A DNA stretch of 64,000 nt from JAGTJU01 sp038257535 (GTDB lineage Bacteria > Myxococcota_A > Polyangia > Fen-1088): NCBI GenBank assembly GCA_038257535.1, contig JBBSJE010000004.1, positions 1 to 64,000 of the forward strand, given 5' to 3'. Shown here piece by piece: positions 1 to 8,931 of the stretch. How positions within the stretch are numbered: the first letter of the stretch is position 1; each line of letters starts with the position of its first letter. A program made the translations under genes and the position numbers. The notes beneath the pieces were generated by a model that ran no database searches, had not been told where the DNA came from, and was given only the letters and a program-made list of their open reading frames with translations.

Positions 1-1
1 C

Positions 2-37
2 CGCTTTCATCTGTTCCACCTGGGCCGCGCCAGCTGA
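2..37 (+). CDS. C-terminal tail of an upstream gene (partial)
   Basis: The first bases of the window read in one frame as RFHLFHLGRAS followed by TGA. This is consistent with the last codons of a gene entering from the left on the same strand as the GH57 gene. It is too short to identify, and the open frame could be chance. Confidence 0.3.
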   Translation, partial: RFHLFHLGRAS

Positions 38-156
38 ACCTGCGCGACGTTGCCTTTCGGCCCACAGACGCTCCGGTTTCAGGGAACGCGGCCTCGCCCT
101 CATCCGACAGCCTGGCGCTTGCGCCGCGAACAACCTCGAACAAACCGGAGTGATGC

Positions 157-1734
157 ATGCCCCACGGCAGCTTGTGTTTGGTTCTGCACGCGCACCTGCC
201 GTTTGTGCGCCACCCGGAGCATGAGGATTTTTTAGAAGAAGACTGGCTGTTTCAAGCGATAACGGAAGCCTACGTGCCGGTGTGGAGTCGGCTTCTGCGG
301 TTGCAGGAAGAAGGCGTGCGCTTTGGGCTAACGATGACCGTGTCGCCCACATTGGCGGCCATGCTGGACGACGCTTTGTTGCGCAAGCGGCTTCACCGTT
401 ACTTGGATCGATTGCGTCGCCTGGCAAAGCATCAGGCCCATCAGCATGGCGATGGCCTGCAAGGCCGCACAGCGCACAAAGTGGTGCAGCAATGTGATGA
501 CACCGAAGCGTTTGTTGCGCGCTTCAAAGACGACTTGCTGGCGCCTCTGCGCCAACTACAGAACGGCGGACACCTTGAAATCGCCACCTGCAACGGCACA
601 CACGGCCTGCTGCCATTGATGAGCACAACCGCTGGGCGACGCGCGCAGATTCGTGCCGGAGTGGACGCACACGCCCGCAACTTCGGGCGGCGTCCGCGCG
701 GCATGTGGCTGGCGGAATGCGGCTACGAACATGGTTTGGATGAAAGGCTTTCTGAAGCTGAATTGGAGTTCTTCTTTGCCGAAGCGGCGGCGATCGAGCG
801 CGGGCGCCCCCGCTCCCCGGTGGGGCTTTATTCGCCGGTGAAAACGTCATTTGGCTTGGCGGTGTTTGCGCGGGACCATGAAACCGGGCAACAAGTGTGG
901 AGCGCCGATCAAGGGTATCCCGGGGATCCGGCGTATCGTGAATTTCATCGTGACTACGGGCACGAAGCGGCGTGGAACGAGATTCAGCCGTTCTTGCCTT
1001 CGGATGGGCGACGCCGGCCCTTGGGTTTGAAATTTCACCGCGTGACGGGACGGTTGGTGCCCTTGGGTGAAAAGGCGTTTTACGATCCGGATGCGGCCGA
1101 AGCGCAGGCGCGGGTGCATGCGCGACACTTCGTTGAAAGCCGGCGCAAACAAGTAGAAGCGCTGGCGGCCAAGTTCGACACAACGCCGGTGATCACGGCA
1201 TGCTACGACGCAGAGCTGTTTGGCCACTGGTGGTACGAGGGCCCCGTGTTTCTTGAGGAAGTGCTTCGCTTGATGGCGCAAGACGATGCGCTGCTGGCAA
1301 GCACGGTCACGTCAGTTCTGGATGCGGGCTTCGATTTGCCACGCCAAAACATCGCCCCCACCACCTGGGGCGCGGAAAGCACAAACAAGGTGTGGCTGAA
1401 TCCGGAAACCACCTGGGTGTATCCGCTGCTTCATCAGGCCGAAGCGCGCATGCAGAAACTGGCGCGCGTGCACGCCCACGACGATGGCATGGTGGGGCGC
1501 GCGATGAAACAACTGGGGCGTGAGCTGCTGCTGGCCCAAAGCAGCGACTGGACGTTTTTGATCACGCTGGGCACGGCGCCTGAATATGGGGCTGCCCGGG
1601 TGCGCGAGCACATCAACGCGTTTGATCAGCTTGCGCATGGACTGGAGAACGACAGTTTGCGCGAAGGTGATCTGCGGGCGCGAGAGGAGCGCACACCCAT
1701 CTTCCCTGATCTGGATGTATCGGACTGGGTGTAG
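157..1734 (+). CDS. GH57 family 1,4-alpha-glucan branching enzyme (DUF1957 type)
   Basis: A 525-aa protein expected to make alpha-1,6 branches in glycogen-type alpha-glucans in the cytoplasm. It opens with the GH57 motif LVLHAHLPFVRHPE. The motif WLAECGY carries the likely nucleophile at Glu187, and YDAELFGHWW carries the likely acid/base at Asp351. Both positions sit very close to the catalytic pair of characterised Thermus and Thermococcus GH57 branching enzymes. A C-terminal helical region (STNKVWLNPETTWVYPLL) is the DUF1957-like part found in this subfamily. Length matches the family. The ATG start is preceded by a GGAG ribosome site about 6-8 nt upstream. No other glycogen gene lies in the window. 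A GH57 amylase is possible but fits less well. Confidence 0.9.
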   Translation: MPHGSLCLVLHAHLPFVRHPEHEDFLEEDWLFQAITEAYVPVWSRLLRLQEEGVRFGLTMTVSPTLAAMLDDALLRKRLHRYLDRLRRLAKHQAHQHGDGLQGRTAHKVVQQCDDTEAFVARFKDDLLAPLRQLQNGGHLEIATCNGTHGLLPLMSTTAGRRAQIRAGVDAHARNFGRRPRGMWLAECGYEHGLDERLSEAELEFFFAEAAAIERGRPRSPVGLYSPVKTSFGLAVFARDHETGQQVWSADQGYPGDPAYREFHRDYGHEAAWNEIQPFLPSDGRRRPLGLKFHRVTGRLVPLGEKAFYDPDAAEAQARVHARHFVESRRKQVEALAAKFDTTPVITACYDAELFGHWWYEGPVFLEEVLRLMAQDDALLASTVTSVLDAGFDLPRQNIAPTTWGAESTNKVWLNPETTWVYPLLHQAEARMQKLARVHAHDDGMVGRAMKQLGRELLLAQSSDWTFLITLGTAPEYGAARVREHINAFDQLAHGLENDSLREGDLRAREERTPIFPDLDVSDWV

Positions 1735-1761
1735 TCGGCAGGGACGGTTGGCGGCGATCCG

Positions 1762-2256
1762 TTAATGTCGCTGGGGCCGCACCCACCACAGCGGTCGGTC
1801 AACCAACCCGCTAGAGGGTGGCTCCCGGTGCTGGTCGGCCACCGGATCCGCGGGACGACACGGTGGCAGGTGCTGGGCTAGGCCCTTGAGGCCCGACGAC
1901 AGCGCGAGCGCGGCGCCCGAATCCAACACCCTAGGGGCAATGAGCAATAACACCCAACGCCCGTGAATGACAAAGCCGCTGATCGTATGGGCACCGCAGG
2001 TGCAGGGGTGCTCGAAATGGCCGGTGCTGCGCAGTTGCGCGTAGGTTTCGTTCCAGCCCACGCCCACGCAGGGCGCTTGGCAGAAGGCGTCCCAGAAACA
2101 AAGCGATGCACTTGGCTCAGGCAGCAACGCGGCTCGGTCATCGTCAAACAGCGCAACCGACTGCGCGCCCACCCCTTGGCGAAGCGCTTCGACTAGCGCC
2201 TGCACGCGTTTGCGTAAGCCAGGCTCATCCTTGCGCCAGCGCGTGCGGCTTTCCAT
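1762..2256 (-). CDS. hypothetical protein, possibly GAF-like
   Basis: A 164-aa soluble protein with no family I recognise. The N-terminus is charged. A central stretch has a Cys-His-Cys cluster (HPCTCGAH) followed by a hydrophobic strand-like segment (WVLLLIAPRVLD). The general pattern of an N-terminal helix, then a segment with 'SVALFDDD', then a ligand-pocket-like core recalls GAF or roadblock folds, but that is only an impression. ATG start, no signal peptide, no membrane segment. It is convergent with the GH57 gene. Coding is supported by codon pattern and by the lack of a competing reading frame. Confidence 0.6.
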   Translation of the reverse strand: MESRTRWRKDEPGLRKRVQALVEALRQGVGAQSVALFDDDRAALLPEPSASLCFWDAFCQAPCVGVGWNETYAQLRSTGHFEHPCTCGAHTISGFVIHGRWVLLLIAPRVLDSGAALALSSGLKGLAQHLPPCRPADPVADQHREPPSSGLVDRPLWWVRPQRH

Positions 2257-2336
2257 GAACGAAGGCTACAACGGTTGTGCAGGGGGCGCGATTTTCTCAC
2301 CTGGGAGAAGGCGTTGGGATGCCGTTCCCGTACCGA

Positions 2337-2540
2337 TCATTTGTCGTCTTCGCGCAGGTATGGGGCTTCGGCCCTCGGATCCGCCGGGGGTTTTCGCCGC
2401 AAGGCACGCCAAAGCCGGGTGAGCATAAACTCATTGGTCGAGCTCCACAGCGCGGGCCCCATGAACAGAAATACGATGACCGCGAAGCCCCCTGCGTAAA
2501 GCAGAATCTCCCAGCTCCAACTGCTAAAGGGGTCGTTCAT
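2337..2540 (-). CDS. small single-span membrane protein, end of iron operon
   Basis: A 67-aa protein with one clear membrane segment at about residues 10-33, followed by a basic tail (RLWRALRRKPP) that should stay in the cytoplasm. An upstream in-frame TTG at 2579 would add 13 residues, but the ATG at 2540 is the more natural start. It lies 53 nt downstream of the TonB-dependent receptor on the same strand, so it is probably the last gene of the iron-linked operon. Function unknown. It could be an accessory protein of uptake, but nothing in the sequence shows this. Confidence 0.5.
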   Translation of the reverse strand: MNDPFSSWSWEILLYAGGFAVIVFLFMGPALWSSTNEFMLTRLWRALRRKPPADPRAEAPYLREDDK

Positions 2541-2593
2541 CGTAAAGTTAGTTTGGCGCAAGTAGGCAGGCGGCGCCAAGGGGAGCGATCAGC

Positions 2594-4831
2594 TCAGTAT
2601 TCCCACTTGGCCCCCACCTGAACCCACCGGGGCGCATTGGGACGAGCGCCGAAAGGTCGGTACGAAACTATGGCAGCCTCATCCAACAAATTTCGCACCT
2701 GCAAATAGATCTGGGAATTGCCTGGCAAATTGGTGTGAGCTCCCACGTCCACGACGGTGAGGCTGTCTGTGCGCAACGCCGCCTGTTGGCTGGGAGGCGC
2801 GTCCTCCATGCGGCTTTGATGAAGCGCTGAAAGCGTGAGCCCCCACCAGGGGCGCTCCACACCCACCGTCAAGCTCAGTTGATGCCTAGGTACATACGGA
2901 ATGGCATCGCCTGCGGTGACCGCACCGAAGATTGGGTCATTGGAAGAAAACGTGTCCAAAAAACGCGCGTCCGTGAAAGTGTAAGCTACCATCGCGGGCA
3001 GTTTGATGCCGGCGAGCTCAGCTGCCGTTTGTGCGAACGTTTCAACGCCTCGTATGCGTGCAGCCCCTGCATTTGTTTGTCGCCCCACATCAGCGTCGAG
3101 ACAACCAGAAGACTCTGTGCAGATGGCCGTGAGATTGGCGTACTCGTTCCAAAACCCGATCGCTTCGGCGCGCAGCTTATGAACTTCGTAGCGTAAGCCT
3201 GCCTCGAAATTGGTGCTGGTTTCCGATTGCGCGGCGACGTCGCGCGGGGACGCCGGTGAATACCCGCGGTGAACCCCCGCCACCGCCCCTAAACCACGCC
3301 ACAGCTGATAATGAATCCCCATGCCCGGCAAGACGGCAACGTCATTGTTCTTGATGTCGTTTCCGCCCGCACGAGGTTCGTATCTTGCACGAATGACCTC
3401 CAGCCGCGCTCCAGGTCGAATCGTGAGCCGCCCCATCTCAAGCTCGTCTCCCGCAAACAGCGATAGCGCCAGGGTTTGCATGGTGTCATCAGCCGTGGTT
3501 GCAGCGGGCACGCCAGGAACCAGCTGCAGCACATTGTTGTTAAAGAAGTACGCGCTTTCTTGGTGCACTCGCGACGCTCTGTCGTGGTGCAGGCGCGCCG
3601 ACATCTCGATTTCGTTGCGGTAATCGCCCAGGCGGGTGCGCCAATGACCTCGGCTCTGCACGCCTTGCGAAACGAACTGTCTATCATTGGGCCCAATGAG
3701 AATGTTTTCTGACGGGAAGCCGGCAGGAACCTGATTTCTAAGCGTGTCGTAGAACATCTTGTTTCGACCGGCGGTTGGGTTTCTCAACACGTCGGAGATG
3801 GACGCGCCGCTAAACCCGTTGACCTTGTTCCACACCCGCGAAAGATCATGTCGATAGACCACCGTCACCACATCAAAAGACTCGCTTTTGGCTTCATGTC
3901 GCAAATCCACCTGGGTGCGATCCCAAGTCATCCGATCAAGCTGGCTGGCCGCATATCGGCGCAAAGGATTTAGGCGAAAGTCTTCCGTTGTTAGCCCCAA
4001 ATACGTTTCGTTCGAAGCTTCATTCGAGAACCCAAACTTCGCCCGCAAAGTGTGTTGCGTGGCTGCCCCTGGGTTCAAGATGTAGCGCGTTTTCAACATC
4101 CACTCGTTGCGGTAAAATCCGGTGTCCCCGCCGCCATCTAGCTCCTTAAAACCGTCCGTGCGCAGGTGCACGCCCTCGATCAGAAACCCAAACCGCTGCC
4201 AGCCGGCGCCCACGTGCGCGTGGGCTTTGCCATACAGGTACTGTCCACCCGCAACATCAACGCCACCTGCCCACCCCGTGGGGATGTCTCTTGTCCGCAG
4301 GTTAATCGCACCCGCCACGGTTTGCGGCCCGTGCGCGATGCTGGCGGCACCTTTGACCACTTCCACGTCCGTCATGCGCGTGATCAGCGGGAAAAAATAC
4401 GCCGCGGGGGCCGAATAGGGCGCTGGACCAAACAGCACATCGTCTTCCATCAACGTAATCTTCTTGCTGCGGTCCGGATTGACACCGCGGATGCCCACGT
4501 TGGGGCGCAGACCGACGCCGTCTTCTTGGCGCGTATAAACTCCGGGCACCTGGTTCAGCACCGCATGGGGATCGTCGTGATTCTGCCGCTCAAGATCTTG
4601 CTCGCCCAAGGCATGCGCTGACGCCCGCTTTTCACGTCGACGGCGCTGCCCAATAACGGTGAGACCTGTAGACTCGGCCTTGACGGCTGGACCTGGTTGA
4701 GGTGTTGTCTCCTCGGAAGCCAATGCCGACGCCCCTTCGACGCTCTCACCTTGTGCCCAGGTGACGGCTGGGAAGATCAGAAACGCCAGGGCAATGGCAA
4801 GCAACAACCAACGCAGTTCAAATGACTTCAT
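2594..4831 (-). CDS. TonB-dependent outer-membrane receptor, FecA-like
   Basis: A 745-aa outer-membrane receptor probably importing a ferric chelate. A signal peptide (MKSFELRWLLLAIALAFLIF) is followed by a mature N-terminus, a TonB-box-like GLTVIG and a plug domain. The plug carries GVGLRPNVGIRGVNPDRSKK and the EVVKGAASIAHGPQTVAGAINL region typical of FecA-type receptors. The rest is a beta-barrel ending in an aromatic residue (VGAKWEY). The start codon overlaps the stop of the carboxylase-like gene (ATGA), so an in-frame start 18 codons upstream is unlikely. The overlap also implies coupled translation. The substrate is not shown by the sequence. The FecA-like plug hints at a dicitrate-type chelate, but family resemblance alone is weak for substrate. 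Confidence 0.9.
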   Translation of the reverse strand: MKSFELRWLLLAIALAFLIFPAVTWAQGESVEGASALASEETTPQPGPAVKAESTGLTVIGQRRRREKRASAHALGEQDLERQNHDDPHAVLNQVPGVYTRQEDGVGLRPNVGIRGVNPDRSKKITLMEDDVLFGPAPYSAPAAYFFPLITRMTDVEVVKGAASIAHGPQTVAGAINLRTRDIPTGWAGGVDVAGGQYLYGKAHAHVGAGWQRFGFLIEGVHLRTDGFKELDGGGDTGFYRNEWMLKTRYILNPGAATQHTLRAKFGFSNEASNETYLGLTTEDFRLNPLRRYAASQLDRMTWDRTQVDLRHEAKSESFDVVTVVYRHDLSRVWNKVNGFSGASISDVLRNPTAGRNKMFYDTLRNQVPAGFPSENILIGPNDRQFVSQGVQSRGHWRTRLGDYRNEIEMSARLHHDRASRVHQESAYFFNNNVLQLVPGVPAATTADDTMQTLALSLFAGDELEMGRLTIRPGARLEVIRARYEPRAGGNDIKNNDVAVLPGMGIHYQLWRGLGAVAGVHRGYSPASPRDVAAQSETSTNFEAGLRYEVHKLRAEAIGFWNEYANLTAICTESSGCLDADVGRQTNAGAARIRGVETFAQTAAELAGIKLPAMVAYTFTDARFLDTFSSNDPIFGAVTAGDAIPYVPRHQLSLTVGVERPWWGLTLSALHQSRMEDAPPSQQAALRTDSLTVVDVGAHTNLPGNSQIYLQVRNLLDEAAIVSYRPFGARPNAPRWVQVGAKWEY

Positions 4832-6240
4832 GAAACAGGGTTTAGAGAAGGTGGTTTTGAGGTGGGCGCAGGAAGGATCCACCACGCGGGTTTCAATGTG
4901 TCAACCAGCTTGTCGAGGTTCGCATTTGGGTCGATCAAGCGTTGCCCCGGGCGGCCATTGAGCGACACCCACGCATCAACCCGCACTTCAACGTCGGCGA
5001 AACCCTGTTGCCGATACTCGTGCGCAATGAATTTTCCTAATTGCAAGATCATGTCGGGCTGCGACGACATCTCGCGCTCCTGCGCCTGAGTGAGGTAACG
5101 CCGGGGGCTAATGTGCCAGGTGCGGTTGGCTTGGGGCGAATGCACAATGTATGTGATGGCCCCATTCTTTTCGCGCACCATCACACGCCAAGAAAATCGC
5201 ATACCCTGCTCGTGCCAAAGCACATTGCCGCCGTAGAGGTGCGTGCGCAACGGCATGACCAACTGGAGCGCCCCATAGGCCGCCGCCAAGGGTAGTAAAC
5301 GCCGCGCCCACCTGCTGGGAGCAGCGGGAATGCCATGTGCCTCCAACCGCGTTGGCAAGGTTCTGGGCCGCCACGCGGCGGGCAAGCGATGCGTGAGCCA
5401 TAGAGCCACTCGGCGTGGCCAGCTTGGGGAAAAGAAGATTAGCGCCGACGACGTCATGATGAAAGGAAACATGCCGATCGGAAACAGCACCCTTGTCATG
5501 GTGTGAAATGCCAGCACCACCAGGTAGGCGGGCAACCGTGTGCGACGCCAACTTAAAAACAACACAATGGTCGTGTCGAAGAGAAATCCGGCCCAGCTAA
5601 ATGCGTACCAAGCCCACCGTTGCCCCAGGATGGGACCTATCACAGGCAAGTCAATGCGCGACGAAAGCCAAATCGACAGCGGCTGAGCATGCAGCAGCCA
5701 ATCGGGCTGCGCTTTGGCCATACCGGCAAAAAAATACACAATGCCAACCTGGATACGCAGCACGTAGCCGTACCAAGCAGGAAACGTCGTGACCAAGAGT
5801 TTCGGGTTGCGTCTGGCATCTAGCGACCACGCGCGGTGCAGAGGCAAAAAGCAAAGCAGAAAGGCCAGCAGCACAACGAGGTAGTAATGGTTGAGGTAGT
5901 TTGTAACGTCGATGAGTTCAGCGTAGGAAAATGCCAGCATGAAACCCACGATGGCGACTCTGTAGAAAAGCCCCAGCGCCACAAGCAGCGCCAGCACAGC
6001 CATGCCCAAATAAAGCGCGTACATGCCCCAGGGCGGCAAAGGTTGCACCCAGGGGGCAAAGCTATATTTGAAGAAGAAGCGAGGCTCGACAAAAAAGTCT
6101 TCGATCCAGCCCGACAGCAAAAACCGCACACTAGCAAAGCACATGAGCGTCCCGAAGATGATCCGGAACGCCGCAAGCGCCGCCACATCCACGGGGCGCC
6201 AAAGGAAATCATTCATGCGGCCAACAAGGCCGCTAGTCAT
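4828..6240 (-). CDS. vitamin K-dependent gamma-carboxylase-like (HTTM) membrane protein
   Basis: A 470-aa polytopic membrane protein that resembles human gamma-glutamyl carboxylase (GGCX) across its catalytic core, not only in the HTTM segment. NYLNHYYL matches the region of GGCX His160. AGMAKAQPDW matches AGVKKLDADW, placing Lys176 at the position of the proposed catalytic base Lys218. SIGMF-like (PIGMFPFIM) and WPRRV segments follow. The soluble C-terminal part keeps WVSLNGRPGQRLIDP, matching WVSINDRFQQRIFDP. The long C-terminal extension of vertebrate enzymes is absent. The chosen ATG at 6240 has GGGAG upstream and overlaps the imelysin stop; a TTG 12 nt earlier lacks this support. It sits between an imelysin and a TonB receptor. 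Carboxylase activity is inference. The Leptospira homologue is reported to have altered activity. Confidence 0.88.
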   Translation of the reverse strand: MTSGLVGRMNDFLWRPVDVAALAAFRIIFGTLMCFASVRFLLSGWIEDFFVEPRFFFKYSFAPWVQPLPPWGMYALYLGMAVLALLVALGLFYRVAIVGFMLAFSYAELIDVTNYLNHYYLVVLLAFLLCFLPLHRAWSLDARRNPKLLVTTFPAWYGYVLRIQVGIVYFFAGMAKAQPDWLLHAQPLSIWLSSRIDLPVIGPILGQRWAWYAFSWAGFLFDTTIVLFLSWRRTRLPAYLVVLAFHTMTRVLFPIGMFPFIMTSSALIFFSPSWPRRVALWLTHRLPAAWRPRTLPTRLEAHGIPAAPSRWARRLLPLAAAYGALQLVMPLRTHLYGGNVLWHEQGMRFSWRVMVREKNGAITYIVHSPQANRTWHISPRRYLTQAQEREMSSQPDMILQLGKFIAHEYRQQGFADVEVRVDAWVSLNGRPGQRLIDPNANLDKLVDTLKPAWWILPAPTSKPPSLNPVS

Positions 6241-7447
6241 TGTCTCCCTCAAGATCCATCGGGATGTTGAGGTTTAGCTGAGTCACAAAATCGCTCTTCA
6301 GCAAGCGGGAAAGGTTCACGATGTGGTTGTAGGCAATGTCCACCTGAGGCCGTTCAGCCGCGATGGCGGTCTCCAACGTGGGGCTAGCAAGCGCATCAAA
6401 GGCCGCAATGGCGGCTGCCAACTGAGTGGTCATGGCGGCGGCCGTGGTACCCAAGCCGCGTGACCACATAAGATCCTCGAAGCCCGCCCCTTCGCCATTG
6501 GTGCCACAGCCCCGCAACAACTTTGAAAACCCCTCCAGGTTGGCCCTGATGTTGGATTTTGTGGTCTTGGCCATAGGCGATTCAAAACTGCTAGAGCAGC
6601 TAGCACAGGTATTTAGCCCCATGGCGACGGCCAGCTTCATGTCTTTGGTCTCACGCGCAACGTAAAACGTGGCGTCGCTGACGGCGTTCAGAGCCATTTG
6701 TTGCGAACCGAACACGCCCCCCCGAGGGTCCTGCAACTGCGCCAAGAAGTTTCCCGACTCGGGAGCCCAGGCTGCCACCAGTGCGCTGGCTTCTGCAACC
6801 AACGTGTTCGCCAATACAGCCGCATAGTCGGCCCGCCTTTGATTCAGCACTGTCGCATCAATCGCGGCCCACTCGCTGGTGAACTGCGTGTCTGTGGCGG
6901 GACAGCCATGGTCCTTGCCCTCTACAAACAGCAGAGTCTCCAGGGCATCAAGGCCTCGCAAATAAAACAGTGCGTCCAGGATGGCAGGGTTCGCGTAGTG
7001 TTGCCGTACCAACGCGGTCTCCACCCCGCATCGGCGGGTGGCGGGCCAAGAATAGATGCGATCGCGCAAGTCCTGGCCACCAGGACGTTTGGTCACCGCG
7101 GCCGGGCCAAATTGGAACACCTCAAGCTGCTGCCACGTGGCCATCGCCTGTCGCCAAGTTTCCTGGGCGGCCATTCGCTTGAGTCCGTCGGCAGCGGCCG
7201 ATTTCCACAGGTCAATCGCGCTCTTGTGAGCAACGGTCAGGCTTGCAAAGCTGCGCTGAAGTTGCAGGGCACAGGCTCCAGCAGACGCCAACACATCTTG
7301 CGCGTTGGTTGGCGCAACACCATCGGGCAAAGCCCCCACCTCTATCGCTGATGCGTCGAGCGGCATCGCGTTGCCGTTGTCGTCCCCTTTGCATGAAACG
7401 GTGGACGCCAGCAACCCCAAAGCGATGAAACAGAGTCTATTGTGCAT
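6233..7447 (-). CDS. imelysin family lipoprotein
   Basis: A 404-aa periplasmic lipoprotein of the imelysin/EfeM-like group, helical proteins linked to iron or other metal handling. It has a short signal peptide ending in STVSC (a weak but usable lipobox), then an Asp/Asn-rich linker. The family's GxHxxE metal motif appears as GLDALE within YLRGLDALETLLF, so the His is Asp here. The ATG at 7447 is preferred over a start 19 codons upstream because it puts the signal peptide at the N-terminus. Its stop overlaps the start of the carboxylase-like gene. It is the second gene of the Fur-controlled unit, 63 nt after the DUF4856 gene. Confidence 0.8.
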   Translation of the reverse strand: MHNRLCFIALGLLASTVSCKGDDNGNAMPLDASAIEVGALPDGVAPTNAQDVLASAGACALQLQRSFASLTVAHKSAIDLWKSAAADGLKRMAAQETWRQAMATWQQLEVFQFGPAAVTKRPGGQDLRDRIYSWPATRRCGVETALVRQHYANPAILDALFYLRGLDALETLLFVEGKDHGCPATDTQFTSEWAAIDATVLNQRRADYAAVLANTLVAEASALVAAWAPESGNFLAQLQDPRGGVFGSQQMALNAVSDATFYVARETKDMKLAVAMGLNTCASCSSSFESPMAKTTKSNIRANLEGFSKLLRGCGTNGEGAGFEDLMWSRGLGTTAAAMTTQLAAAIAAFDALASPTLETAIAAERPQVDIAYNHIVNLSRLLKSDFVTQLNLNIPMDLEGDND

Positions 7448-7510
7448 GCTGAACTCCCGCGCAAAGGGCCCCGCTCCACACAAGGAGGCGGAGCCCGATT
7501 TCAAAGTCCG

Positions 7511-8773
7511 TTATCGGTTTGCTTTGAAGGTCTCTAGGTCAGCGTCAGAGAAATTGTAGACGCTCTTGATTTTGTTCATGACCGTATCCAAACGAAGGAT
7601 GTTGCCGGCCGAATCGGTGATGAACTTGTACGGTGTGGCGTTTGTAACCTTCACCTCCGTGCCCGCTGGAACGGCGAAGAGCTCAAGCACGATCTCGTCG
7701 ATCTGGGCATCCGTAATGGTGCGGTCGGATGCAGGCAAGCCGCGCAGTCCAAGGGTGAAACCAATGCCTTCGCCAAGCGCGTGCAACACAGTGTTTTTTT
7801 GCGCGTCGGTCATTGCGGTGGCCAGCGCGGTTTTTGCAATGAACACGTAGTTCCACGTGGTGGCAACCAAGGATTTCTCCCAACCCAAGCGAATGCGGGC
7901 CAGCGCTCCCGTCAATTCGGTTGCGCAAACTGAGGGATTGGCGGCGGCGGCGCGAGCGGCAATGAAGTCGCGCTTGAGCTGTAAGTAAAGGCTGTTGGAA
8001 TCAGTCGTGACCGAGCGCCGTTTGGCGTACTTTGCCACCACGTCGTCCAGCATGGCGTCGTTGGGGAAAGCCGGGGCGCCGCCCATGATGGCCAACATGC
8101 GATCAACATCCGCCGGAGTGACTGTGGCTTGGCGCGAGATCTCGGCCATTCGCTTGTAAAGCGCTGCGGAGAAGAGCGCCTTTTCAACCATCTGACGCAG
8201 GTCAAGACCTTTGGCGTTGAATACGTGCGCTGTGTAGAGCCCTGGCGAAACGCCTGGGCTGAAGGTGGCGTTGTCCGAAGCGACAACGTATTCATCGAAA
8301 ATGGCGCCTTCCGCCTCGATCTGAGCGGCGTAATAGGCGGACGTGATCGTCTTGAGGCTGTTAGCGCCGTCACTAAACAGGGCGTCCAGTTGCGGACGCG
8401 TCACCTTCGCCGTGAGCACGGTCTCAGCATCTTGCATCGCTTTGTTCAAGGCTTTGAGCTTGTCTACGAAGGCCTTCTCGCCCGCTGTGTTCGCGGCAAA
8501 CATCGCTGCGGGATAGGTGCTGGGATCGGCCGGTGCGCACGCAGAGTTCATTTGGGCCGTGTCACCGCCGCCGTCGCCCACGTTGACGTCAGTGGGGCTC
8601 ACATTGGTGTCGCCAGGCGCATCAGGCAAGCCGCCATCGGCCCCGGGCATCATGGAGGCGTCCGATCCAGATGCGTCGGGCGTGCCGCTGGACGTGTCAT
8701 CGTCATCGCATGCGCTTGTGGTGAAGGCCAAGAGACTGGCGGCGAGCAAGAAGGTTTTTGTTTTCGTTGTCAT
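7511..8773 (-). CDS. DUF4856 family lipoprotein
   Basis: A 420-aa lipoprotein, first gene of the iron-linked operon. A signal peptide (MTTKTKTFLLAASLLAF) leads to TTSAC as lipobox. A 60-residue Asp/Gly/Ser-rich low-complexity linker follows, then a helical domain. Segments such as FNAKGLDLRQ, HALGEGIGFTLGL and the C-terminal YNFSDADLE match my memory of DUF4856 proteins, which in Bacteroidetes often sit beside imelysins, HTTM proteins and TonB receptors. The function of DUF4856 is unknown. The operon position suggests a surface or periplasmic metal-related role. The ATG at 8773 is chosen because it starts the signal peptide; a start 15 codons upstream would spoil it. Confidence 0.75.
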   Translation of the reverse strand: MTTKTKTFLLAASLLAFTTSACDDDDTSSGTPDASGSDASMMPGADGGLPDAPGDTNVSPTDVNVGDGGGDTAQMNSACAPADPSTYPAAMFAANTAGEKAFVDKLKALNKAMQDAETVLTAKVTRPQLDALFSDGANSLKTITSAYYAAQIEAEGAIFDEYVVASDNATFSPGVSPGLYTAHVFNAKGLDLRQMVEKALFSAALYKRMAEISRQATVTPADVDRMLAIMGGAPAFPNDAMLDDVVAKYAKRRSVTTDSNSLYLQLKRDFIAARAAAANPSVCATELTGALARIRLGWEKSLVATTWNYVFIAKTALATAMTDAQKNTVLHALGEGIGFTLGLRGLPASDRTITDAQIDEIVLELFAVPAGTEVKVTNATPYKFITDSAGNILRLDTVMNKIKSVYNFSDADLETFKANR

Positions 8774-8836
8774 GGATAGTGAACTCACTGAGTGTTGAAA
8801 AACCGTCGTTGGTGGCAAGAGCGACCACCGCGCGAA

Positions 8837-8851
8837 TGAGAATGATTCTCA
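8837..8851 (-). promoter_or_regulatory. Fur-type operator (perfect 7-1-7 palindrome)
   Basis: TGAGAATGATTCTCA is a perfect 7-1-7 inverted repeat and closely matches the Fur consensus TGATAATNATTATCA. It overlaps the end of the -10 element and the predicted transcription start of the DUF4856-imelysin-carboxylase-receptor operon, the right place for iron-dependent repression. Confidence 0.85.
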
Positions 8852-8878
8852 CTATCGTATCCAGAAGGGACTTGTCAA
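8851..8878 (-). promoter_or_regulatory. sigma70-like promoter of the iron operon
   Basis: Reading on the minus strand, a perfect -35 TTGACA (8878-8873) is followed by a 16-nt spacer and a -10 GATAGT (8856-8851). The Fur-type palindrome starts at the last base of the -10. The predicted start is near 8844, giving a leader of about 70 nt before the ATG at 8773. Confidence 0.65.
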
Positions 8879-8931
8879 GTGGAAGCTTGAGCACCTACGC
8901 GGCTGGGTGGGGGGACCGCCCCCCTACCCCC

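Noticed and set aside
524..1183. 219-residue open frame antisense to the GH57 gene
   Set aside because: Arg/Pro/Ser-rich shadow of a clear enzyme gene with full catalytic motifs on the other strand.
7511..8773. First operon gene as a second imelysin
   Set aside because: It lacks a GxHxxE-like motif, and several segments fit DUF4856 better.
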